Shown in pieces: positions 57,403 to 64,000 of a DNA stretch of 64,000 nucleotides. The stretch's first letter is position 1. The number at the start of each line of letters is the position of its first letter. The notes below the pieces were generated by a model. It had not been told where the DNA came from. It did not search any database and was given only the letters and a program-made list of their open reading frames with translations. Position numbers and translations under genes: made by a program. The DNA comes from CAYRJD01 sp965247395 (GTDB taxonomy: Bacteria > Actinomycetota > Acidimicrobiia > Acidimicrobiales > Poriferisodalaceae), in assembly GCA_965247395.1 (NCBI GenBank), contig OZ252012.1, positions 806,001-870,000 on the forward strand. Direction: 5' to 3'.

Positions 57403-58980
57403 GATAGCCGCGCTCAGCACGTCAGGGTCGCCGTCAGTTATTAGCACGTCGTCCTCTATGCGAATGCCACCGAAACCGCGTAATTCATCGGCTCGATCCC
57501 ACGCCACCTCATTAGCAAATCGTGTTCGCACGTCGTTGTTACCCAAAAGCGCCTCAATGAAGTACACGCCCGGCTCCACGCTGGTAACCATCCCCGGCTC
57601 CAACGCACGATCGGTACGCAAGTAACGCATCTGTGGGTGCTGCGCCGGCTCATGACCACTGAGATAGCCACCCGCATCATGTACGGCCAGCCCGATCAGA
57701 TGCCCCAACCCATGCGGGAAAAACAATGCCACTGCGCCAGCGCTCACTAGTTCGCTCGGTTCTCCTCGCAGCAAGCCAAGCTCCACCAACCCCGCACCGA
57801 TCGTGTTAGCGGCCGCCAGGTGAACCTCTCGCCATTCAACGCCAGGGCGACAACGATCAATAGCTAACTCTTGGGTTTGCAGCACCAGCCGCCACAAGAA
57901 TTCCTGCTCGGCGGTCGGCTCGGCGCCAACCACCATCGTGCGTGTTACATCGCTCGCATAGCCACCAATCTGCGCGCCAGCGTCTATCAACAGCAGATCG
58001 CCCTGGTTGATCGTGGCGGTGACTGGTTGTAGCGCCTCGGTAGCGCTGGGCACGTAATGCAAGAACGCGCTGTTTGTGCCAGCGGCGACGATGCTGTCGT
58101 AAGCCACACGTGCCGCTCCCGCACTAAAAAACTCAGCCTCCATGCCAATCTGCACCTCGCGCTCGGTCATGCCTGCTGCGACGTTTTCGAATACCCAGTT
58201 GAACCCTCGCTGCGAGCAAGCCGCAGCCCGACGCAAGTCGACAACGGCCAGGTCATCTTTGTAGAGACGGTCTTTGGTTATGGCCGTTGACAGCTCGGCA
58301 GCACGCCTTTGGTTTGCGCCAGTTGCTGACTGCTCCGACATTTTTTTTGCCAAAGCGGGCGGTAGTGCCGCCGCCAGGGTCTCATCAAGCGGTGCTCCAA
58401 GAAGCGTGACGCCGCTACTACTGCTGCTACTGGCACCGCTATTACTACTGGCACCGCTACTGCTGCTGGCGCTACTACTGCTGCTGGCGCTGACGGCAGC
58501 GCTTGTTACACGCTCTTCCAACCAACCAGCCAGCTCGCTAAGCGGCAGGCCCAGTTGTTCGGGCGGCTGCTCCCACACCGTTTCTTCGGCTGTAGGCCTA
58601 TATCCGAATAGCTGCCAGGTGCCCAGTGCGGATTCATCCAGCTCAGACTCACCCAACTCAGTGCTAGTGCTGTATGCCAGCAACATGCGCGGAGTGCCGT
58701 GGCCGGTCAAATGAACAAAGTCCGGGTGCGGAAAAAATGGGTGCATCAAATCAGTGCCCGGAGTCGGCACCTGGGCACCGGCATAAATCAGCACCAGACC
58801 CGCCGAAGCCGGGTCAGCCGAATCTTCTGCGGCCAGTTGCGCCCAGCTCTGTGCCACTCGTTGCTGGCGACGCTGAAAATGCTGCTGGGTCACCGCGCGT
58901 AAGTTAGCTACTGCTGCGCGCCCTGAAGCTGACCTGAAGCTGAATAGTGCAACTGGACTGCAACTGGACAAAGCGTTCAC
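57379..58980 (-). CDS. pepP: Xaa-Pro aminopeptidase (M24B family)
   Basis: A 533-residue metallopeptidase. The N-terminal creatinase-like domain includes FFPHPDFVHLTGH. The catalytic pita-bread domain has the metal ligands LLIDAGAQIGGYASDVTRT (two Asp), HGLGHLIGLAVHD (His), VEPGVYF (Glu) and GGIRIEDDVLIT (Glu), so the active site is complete. Between the domains lies a Ser/Ala tract of about 27 residues (58413-58500). The GTG at 58980 is the outermost start; GTG at 58893 is a good alternative. It removes N-terminal residues preceding proline. Confidence 0.88.
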   Translation of the reverse strand: MNALSSCSPVALFSFRSASGRAAVANLRAVTQQHFQRRQQRVAQSWAQLAAEDSADPASAGLVLIYAGAQVPTPGTDLMHPFFPHPDFVHLTGHGTPRMLLAYSTSTELGESELDESALGTWQLFGYRPTAEETVWEQPPEQLGLPLSELAGWLEERVTSAAVSASSSSSASSSSGASSNSGASSSSSSGVTLLGAPLDETLAAALPPALAKKMSEQSATGANQRRAAELSTAITKDRLYKDDLAVVDLRRAAACSQRGFNWVFENVAAGMTEREVQIGMEAEFFSAGAARVAYDSIVAAGTNSAFLHYVPSATEALQPVTATINQGDLLLIDAGAQIGGYASDVTRTMVVGAEPTAEQEFLWRLVLQTQELAIDRCRPGVEWREVHLAAANTIGAGLVELGLLRGEPSELVSAGAVALFFPHGLGHLIGLAVHDAGGYLSGHEPAQHPQMRYLRTDRALEPGMVTSVEPGVYFIEALLGNNDVRTRFANEVAWDRADELRGFGGIRIEDDVLITDGDPDVLSAAIVKPMRVG

Positions 58981-58995
58981 CGGAATCTCACCGGA

Positions 58996-59066
58996 CTATT
59001 CACGCCCTATTCACGCCCTATTTACCCATAAGACTGCTAACAATGCTGGACAACCATGCTGGATAA
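58996..59066. repeat. Two short tandem repeats in the pepP-ROK intergenic gap
   Basis: CTATTCACGCC occurs twice and then as CTATTTACCC at 58996-59027. At 59041-59066, CAATGCTGGACAA is followed by CCATGCTGGATAA, immediately before the GTG start of the ROK gene. Confidence 0.75.
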
Positions 59067-59068
59067 CA

Positions 59069-60097
59069 GTGCGTAGCAAACTATTCGCAGGCTTCGATGT
59101 CGGCGGCACGAAGGCACTAGGTGTCGTGGTTGCCAGCTCATCTTCGCCTAACTCCGCGACACCTTCCTACGAGGCATCCGCTACACCTCCCTACGAGGTA
59201 ATAGCCAGCGCACGAGACTCCAGCGCTGGCGACGGCATGGAGCTCACAAAAACTCTGGCAAACCTCTGTGAGCAACTTGTCGCCCAAACCGGAAACACCC
59301 GGTTTGAACACATCGGCCTGGCGGTAGCCGGGCTGTCAGACCGCACCGGCATCGTCCATTACTCCCCCAACTTGCCTGACATCGTTGAGTTTGCTCTAAC
59401 GCAATCATTAGCCGAAGAGATTGCAAGCCGCCTCGGTTATCAACCATCGGTCAGCCTCGACAACGACGCCAATGCCGGTGCTTGGGCCGAAGCGCACCTG
59501 GGCGCAGGTCGCGGTAGCGACAACTTTGTTTTTCTGACCCTTGGCACAGGAGTAGGCACTGGGTTTGTCTTGGACGGACGGTTAATTCTCGGCGCCAACG
59601 GTTTCGCGGGCGAGAGCGGGCACATGGTCGTCGATGCCAGCGGCCCAGCTCACATCACCGGCGTGCAAGGCCCTTGGGAGCACTTCGCGTCAGGCATGGC
59701 CTTGAGGCGGATGGGCAGTGAGGCAGCCGCGGCGGGACGCTTTGATGCTGGTCTTGAGTTTGCAGGCAGCGCTGAGGACGTAACCAGCCACCATGTACAC
59801 GATGCGGTAAAGGCGAACGACGCTCAAGCGCTAGAGATCCTTGACAGCTACAGCGCGCATGTTGCGCTGGGCATCGCAAACATCGTGATGATCATGGATC
59901 CGCAACGGATCGTCATCGGCGGCGGCATTGCCGACATCGGTGAGCCTCTGCGGTCACGGGTTGAAAGCCACTTGCCAAAGACCATTCTTGGAGCCTCCTA
60001 CCGGCCGATGCCTGAAGTAGCACTGGCCGAGCTAGGAGAGGAGGCCATCGCTATCGGTGCGGCCCTCATGGCAAACGACCGTGCCAGTGCCACTTGA
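59069..60097 (+). CDS. ROK-family sugar kinase (glucokinase-like) lacking the zinc motif
   Basis: A 342-residue kinase. The phosphate loop is GFDVGGTKALGVVV, the catalytic Asp lies in LDNDANAGAWAE and FLTLGTGVGTGFVLDG is the second phosphate motif. At the usual ROK zinc site (CxCGxxGCxE) this protein reads AHITGVQGPWEH, so the cysteines are missing although the preceding GHMVVD and following FASG are kept. A 24-base repeat near 59160-59205 encodes an added PSYEASATPPYE loop. It starts with GTG. Glucokinase is the likely activity. Confidence 0.85.
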   Translation: MRSKLFAGFDVGGTKALGVVVASSSSPNSATPSYEASATPPYEVIASARDSSAGDGMELTKTLANLCEQLVAQTGNTRFEHIGLAVAGLSDRTGIVHYSPNLPDIVEFALTQSLAEEIASRLGYQPSVSLDNDANAGAWAEAHLGAGRGSDNFVFLTLGTGVGTGFVLDGRLILGANGFAGESGHMVVDASGPAHITGVQGPWEHFASGMALRRMGSEAAAAGRFDAGLEFAGSAEDVTSHHVHDAVKANDAQALEILDSYSAHVALGIANIVMIMDPQRIVIGGGIADIGEPLRSRVESHLPKTILGASYRPMPEVALAELGEEAIAIGAALMANDRASAT

Positions 60098-60777
60098 CCT
60101 GCACCGCAGGCGCTGAGCGACTAAATCTCAGCGACGCCAACGTTGTGCTCTATCGCGGCTATCTGAACCCCGACGAAGCCGACACCCATCTGGTCGGACT
60201 TGACTTCGAAACCGACTGGAAACAAGACCAGATCTTGATGTACCAGAAAGTCCTCGATGTGCCACGGCTATCGGCCTGGTTCGGAGACCGGCCATACACA
60301 TACTCCGGCAACAAGATGAACCCGCGTCCCTTCACCAACCGATTGCTCAAACTCAAAGCGCGAATTGAGCAGCTAACCGAACAGTTGTTTGGGCCAACAG
60401 GTGACAAGTTCAACACCGTCTTGCTGAACAAATACCGCAATGAATATGACGGAGTTGCTTGGCACTCCGACGACGAATCGGAGCTGGGTCAGAATCCCAT
60501 CATTGGGTCGATCAGCTTGGGAGCTACCCGGTGCTTTCAGCTAAGGCGCCGCTACCAGCCGGGTGAAACTCCCTCACAGGTCGTGAACATCGATTTGCAT
60601 CACGGTGACGTGCTGATAATGAGCGGCGACACCCAGCGCAACTGGATGCATCAAGTCCCCAAAAAGACCAGACCAAAGTCGCAACGCACCGAACAAACGA
60701 CGTTGCAATCACTGCGCAATGAGCAAAACGTCCGGATAAACCTCACGTTCCGAGCGATTAAGAAGTTCTCGGATTAG
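60094..60777 (+). CDS. AlkB-like 2-oxoglutarate/Fe(II) dioxygenase
   Basis: A 227-residue DNA/RNA repair dioxygenase of the ALKBH2/3-like type. The iron ligands are in WHSDDESEL (HxD) and NWMHQVPK (His), with RINLTFR as the 2-oxoglutarate arginine region. YTYSGNKMNPRPF and LNKYRNEYDGVAWHSDDE are family blocks. Translation appears to start at a TTG that overlaps the ROK stop (TTGA); no other start is available upstream of the conserved region. It would demethylate 1-methyladenine and 3-methylcytosine. Confidence 0.87.
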   Translation: MTCTAGAERLNLSDANVVLYRGYLNPDEADTHLVGLDFETDWKQDQILMYQKVLDVPRLSAWFGDRPYTYSGNKMNPRPFTNRLLKLKARIEQLTEQLFGPTGDKFNTVLLNKYRNEYDGVAWHSDDESELGQNPIIGSISLGATRCFQLRRRYQPGETPSQVVNIDLHHGDVLIMSGDTQRNWMHQVPKKTRPKSQRTEQTTLQSLRNEQNVRINLTFRAIKKFSD

Positions 60778-60784
60778 TTCCCGA

Positions 60785-63232
60785 TCAGTCGTGCGACCAG
60801 ATCGCTGCCATCTCTCCAAAGGAGCCCACTAACAGCACCTCATCGCCCACACTGATTGCTTTTTGAATGCTCCACTGGGTGCGCGGAGGCAGATCCGGAC
60901 TGGCCGCTGTGGACCAGGAAGCTCCGTCGCTACTCACCCAAATCTGGGGAACTGTGGCAAAGCCGGATGAGTCTGACCCTACGGCGAGGAACTCGCCAGT
61001 GCCCTTTTCAAAGATCACCTGCTGGACAGGCGTACGCAAACCGAACGAGAACACTTCCTGCTCGTTTTCGAAGCTGCTTATATCTCCAGACCAGACCGTG
61101 GAGGAACCTTCTAGCTGTCCTCGGATTAGCACTCGGCCGTCGGCAATGACGCACTCGCCTGCCCAAGACGGAGAGCTGCTGTCTTGCAGCTGTATTTCGA
61201 CCCAGTCACTCCCACGGCGCCACCATGCCAGGGCGTTAGTCATTCCGTCGGCGGCCTCAAAAGTACCCACCACCAGAAGGTCGTCATCATCGGTCTTACA
61301 CATGTCCACGGGAGCTATTCGCGGCGCTGCGTGCGGTCCTTCTACCTCGGTCCACTCAGACTTGTCGCCGTCCACGGGTGAAGTCCAAATACGGCCTTCG
61401 TACTGGGTGCGGTCAACCTCAGGAGCGGTTAGACCCGAAACGAGCAGCTCATCGCCTAGGTAGATCGTGCTGAAGGGATATTGCGTGTCAATACCGCCGA
61501 AGACACTCCAGCGCTTCACCACGCCGTCTTCAGGGTTGATACCGCCCATGAATACGTCGTTGATGTTCTGATCGTTGGAGTCAGGCGGCACGCCAGAGCC
61601 GGTAACAGCAATCTCTCCGTTATCTGATTGTGCTATCTCATCAACGGCCACAAGGGCGATCGCCTCGCCGTCATGTGGGATATCAACGAAATCGTCGCGG
61701 CCAAGATGGCCTGCTAGTCCGATGGGTATTGCGCCCCGATAACCGTCCGACCAGCGGTAAGGGAACTCACTGCCATACAGCCGCAGCGCATCTGGGTCAT
61801 CCAAATAACCGAGGCCGTCAGCTAACTGAAGCCAGGGACGTGAAGGAGCTGATTCAAAACCAGGCGGCCGCACCGGAGAGCCTCCGCTTGTGAGGTTGTA
61901 TGCCTCGTAGGTGCCGGGGATGTCGTACATCGCCCAGAGCGGCTGGTCGTCCCCCTCCAGCTGCAAAGTAATTGGCGTCCCGAGTGCATCATCGTGAGAT
62001 TCGCCGAGTTGGAAAAGATCGCCGAGCGACACTGCTTCCTTGCCTGGCAACCACGCCCACAGACCAGGATTAGTTTGCCGTGTGGCGCCAATGAGCAACA
62101 CCGAATCGTCGTCAGCGAATGGCTGGGGCGAATCTCCACCAAGTCTTTTGACTAGCGCATTGACAGCGTCGCCAGTGGTGGCCTGTGTGTGCCGGAATGC
62201 CTGAGTACGCAACGGACGACCATCATGAGACAGCGTTTCTGTTGCCCACTGCGTGCCGTCTTGCGAAGACCATGCGGTAACGCTGCCCGACCCGTCAGCG
62301 CCGATTATGACGAACCGGTCGCCTAACCAGTCAGCGTCATAGACGATGCTGTGGTTGTCGGTTGCGGGAAGCTGCACAGGCGAAAAGTCCGCCATGCCGT
62401 TGTCACTGCGCCAAACCAAAGGCAACGATGTGCCTTCCTCAACAACCAGCCCAACAATGATGGACACCGGTGGCCGCGAAAAGTCCCACTCATTACCTAG
62501 CTGAGACTGCTCCACAACGATCCTGACAATATTCACGTCTCCTTCGGGAGCTTCAAGAGACTCGACGTCGGACCAGTCAGAAGCGACTTCGCCTTTTGCG
62601 ATAGCGGGGCCTCTTGCGATAACAGGTCGGATCTTGCCGTCTATTTGCTGCTCACCAACAGCGACGAAACCCTCGAGAAGATCAGCCACGGCAACGAAAT
62701 CGCCGGGCCACTCCGATTTAACTACCGGCTGCCACGTATCAAGATCATCAAGTGAAGACACCCACACGCGTGGGTGCACGCTGCCGTCTTCAAGCACGAC
62801 AACGCCAGCGGCTACCACGATCTGCTCCGGGTTACGAGCATCGGTGTGGATCGAATTAACTATTGCTCGACCAGACCCAAACGACGGGTTATCGATTGCG
62901 CTAAACGAGGTGCCATCAAAGATGCCCACAGCGGCGTGCTGATCAATACTGGTGTTGTCGGATTGCCAAGTTCCGGACACGACGGCCACGTCGCCGCGCG
63001 GAATAACTTCGGTAATCGATACGCGTGGGGTGCCCCTATCGCCCACCAACTGCATTTCCCACGTTCGATCTTGGGCATTAGTGGCATCGCTCGAACAAGC
63101 CGCAGCCAAGAGCGCCAGTGCAAGCAACCCTGCAGACAGCGCGCGCCTTGTGTGTCCCCGCCTTGTGTGTCTAGGAGTTCTGATTTTGAGCAATGTCTCT
63201 GATTTGAACAATTCTGATTTGAATAATGTCAT
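60785..63232 (-). CDS. Large secreted lipoprotein, beta-propeller-like
   Basis: An 815-residue protein with a basic N-terminus, a hydrophobic stretch and lipobox LLAAAC, then about 770 extracytoplasmic residues. Repeated blades of the form (V)WVSSDG-SW, WSSQDGTQW and WRSDNGMADF, each preceded by a hydrophobic strand, suggest a beta-propeller like those of sialidase/BNR or WD-type folds. No catalytic residues can be named. The start region contains short repeats (SELFKSE and THRRGHTRR types). I took ATG 63232; an earlier start at 63277 is possible. The function is unknown. Confidence 0.75.
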   Translation of the reverse strand: MTLFKSELFKSETLLKIRTPRHTRRGHTRRALSAGLLALALLAAACSSDATNAQDRTWEMQLVGDRGTPRVSITEVIPRGDVAVVSGTWQSDNTSIDQHAAVGIFDGTSFSAIDNPSFGSGRAIVNSIHTDARNPEQIVVAAGVVVLEDGSVHPRVWVSSLDDLDTWQPVVKSEWPGDFVAVADLLEGFVAVGEQQIDGKIRPVIARGPAIAKGEVASDWSDVESLEAPEGDVNIVRIVVEQSQLGNEWDFSRPPVSIIVGLVVEEGTSLPLVWRSDNGMADFSPVQLPATDNHSIVYDADWLGDRFVIIGADGSGSVTAWSSQDGTQWATETLSHDGRPLRTQAFRHTQATTGDAVNALVKRLGGDSPQPFADDDSVLLIGATRQTNPGLWAWLPGKEAVSLGDLFQLGESHDDALGTPITLQLEGDDQPLWAMYDIPGTYEAYNLTSGGSPVRPPGFESAPSRPWLQLADGLGYLDDPDALRLYGSEFPYRWSDGYRGAIPIGLAGHLGRDDFVDIPHDGEAIALVAVDEIAQSDNGEIAVTGSGVPPDSNDQNINDVFMGGINPEDGVVKRWSVFGGIDTQYPFSTIYLGDELLVSGLTAPEVDRTQYEGRIWTSPVDGDKSEWTEVEGPHAAPRIAPVDMCKTDDDDLLVVGTFEAADGMTNALAWWRRGSDWVEIQLQDSSSPSWAGECVIADGRVLIRGQLEGSSTVWSGDISSFENEQEVFSFGLRTPVQQVIFEKGTGEFLAVGSDSSGFATVPQIWVSSDGASWSTAASPDLPPRTQWSIQKAISVGDEVLLVGSFGEMAAIWSHD

Positions 63233-63267
63233 TGGCCCGCGTCCCGCCTGTTTTACGCTTGACATCA

Positions 63268-63374
63268 GCTGATGCAAACGAGATTATTTCACTCGATGGC
63301 ATGCCACTCCAAAAACCCGTCTTCAGCGAGCTTTTCGTGCTGATGCAGACGAGATTATTTCACTTTATGGCATG
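63268..63374. repeat. Pair of 36-bp direct repeats upstream of the large lipoprotein gene
   Basis: Bases 63268-63303 and 63339-63374 match at about 33 of 36 positions (both contain CGAGATTATTTCACT), 71 bases apart. They lie about 36 and 107 bases upstream of the lipoprotein start and could be paired operators. No gene is seen between 63233 and 63440. Confidence 0.75.
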
Positions 63375-63440
63375 GTTAGGAGCGAACTCACGGTCCAGAC
63401 GGATTTGCGTCGAAAACCGAACCAAATTGCGATAGCGAGT

Positions 63441-63514
63441 GGGCGATACTGGATTCGAACCAGTGACCTCTGCCGTGTGAAGGCAGCGCTCTAACCAGAC
63501 TGAGCCAATCGCCC
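63441..63514 (-). tRNA. tRNA-Val (anticodon CAC)
   Basis: The minus strand folds into a full cloverleaf of 74 bases: acceptor GGGCGAT/ATCGCCC, D-arm with GGTTAGA, anticodon stem CTGCC/GGCAG with loop TTCACAC (CAC at 34-36), and T-arm CTGGTTCGAATCCAG. The 3' CCA is not encoded. Confidence 0.95.
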
Positions 63515-63542
63515 TATCGGAGCTGAGGCTAGCGTTAGGCCC

Positions 63543-64000
63543 ATGAGCGCCTCCTCTTCAAAGCCCGTAACCACCACAGCTACCGGCCGTCCCAGTTACA
63601 CGACACCCTCGTTTGATTGGGCCGCACATCACGCACTGGTTCGACCAGATAAACCCGCGTCGATTGACCTTCACACCAATCGCAGCTTCACCTACGCCGA
63701 GTTGAACGAACGCTCTAGTCGTCTCGCCACAGCCCTTAGGGAAGAATTCAACATCAGCCGCGGCGACCGAGTTTCGGTGCTGGCCGAAAACAACACCAAC
63801 TTCTTTGAAGTGCAGTTCGCTTGCTGGAAGCTGGGGGCGATATTCGTGCCCTTGAACTGGCGTCTCACTTTGCCCGAGCTGGAGTACATAGTGGGCGACG
63901 CCACGCCAGATGTGATCATCCACGACGAGCCATTCATTGAAAACGCCACCAAAATCGCCGAGGTCTGCCGCATAACCCATCGAGCTACCTGGGGCGAATC
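63543..64000 (+). CDS. Acyl-CoA synthetase / AMP-ligase family protein (3' end outside window)
   Basis: The first 152 codons of an adenylate-forming enzyme. YAELNERSSRLATAL, the RGDRVSVLAENN block, and FVPLNWRLTLPELEYIVGDA are the N-terminal signature of FadD-like and medium-chain acyl-CoA synthetases. The ATG at 63543 follows a Ser/Thr-rich first 20 residues. The AMP-binding motif lies beyond the window, so the substrate class cannot be judged. Confidence 0.85.
   Translation, partial: MSASSSKPVTTTATGRPSYTTPSFDWAAHHALVRPDKPASIDLHTNRSFTYAELNERSSRLATALREEFNISRGDRVSVLAENNTNFFEVQFACWKLGAIFVPLNWRLTLPELEYIVGDATPDVIIHDEPFIENATKIAEVCRITHRATWGE

Overview
The window reads as a chromosomal, mostly housekeeping segment of a moderately GC-rich actinobacterium. 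Supporting signs are an F420-dependent NADP reductase homologue, an InhA-type enoyl-ACP reductase, an MPT53/DsbE-like thiol-disulfide lipoprotein, a DlaT-LipB-LipA neighbourhood as in mycobacteria, a single-chain BC-BCCP-CT acyl-CoA carboxylase, and many GTG/TTG starts with ATGA/GTGA overlaps. An Acidimicrobiia-like member is my best guess. This is inference; the 16S gene at 6971-8494 would settle it.

Layout: 1-3140 (-) peptide/nickel-type ABC importer (dppC partial, dppB, lipoprotein binding protein). 3356-8935 (-) a complete 16S-23S-5S rRNA operon with terminator, both processing stems and a candidate promoter. 9045-13205 (-) tyrS, an ABC-2 exporter pair, a small membrane protein and a Nudix hydrolase. 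13205-19755 (-) arginine operon argC-B-D-F-R-H, without argJ and argG. 20057-26194 (+) glutamate synthase gltB-gltD. 26172-28990 glycosyltransferase, enoyl-CoA hydratase, membrane protein. 28987-33926 (-) a lipoate/2-oxoacid dehydrogenase block: a LipB-LipA fusion, E2 and E3. 34358-35059 (+) the most striking gene, described below. 35056-39294 F420 reductase, fabI, two CNNM/CorC-like proteins. 39335-44356 (+) heterodimeric ABC exporter and a YlmA-like ABC ATPase. 44374-49531 (-) deacetylase, acyl-CoA dehydrogenase, unknown protein, HAD hydrolase, coaE, TIGR03084-type protein. 49682-53909 (+) upp and the fused carboxylase. 53932-63232 tandem CaiB/BaiF protein, Nudix, aminopeptidase P-like, ROK kinase, AlkB, large lipoprotein. 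63441-63514 tRNA-Val(CAC), then the start of an acyl-CoA synthetase.

Main discovery candidate: the lipoprotein thioredoxin at 34358-35059 has an in-frame TGA exactly where the first cysteine of the WxPWCxxC redox motif belongs (W-TGA-S-S-C). The frame continues with full conservation of the MPT53/DsbE fold. Just 3' of the TGA lies a hairpin with a bulged U and a GGUC apical loop, the same layout as the E. coli fdhF SECIS upper stem. This predicts an exported UxxC selenoprotein. TGA is the normal stop of many other genes here, so it is not a recoded genome. No sel genes are in the window.

Second theme: short tandem duplications (about 10-37 bp units) sit at an unusual number of gene starts, stops and interdomain linkers. 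Several copy the stop codon, one duplicates the argC start in frame, and one appears to have made the start codon of the Nudix gene from the argH 3' end.
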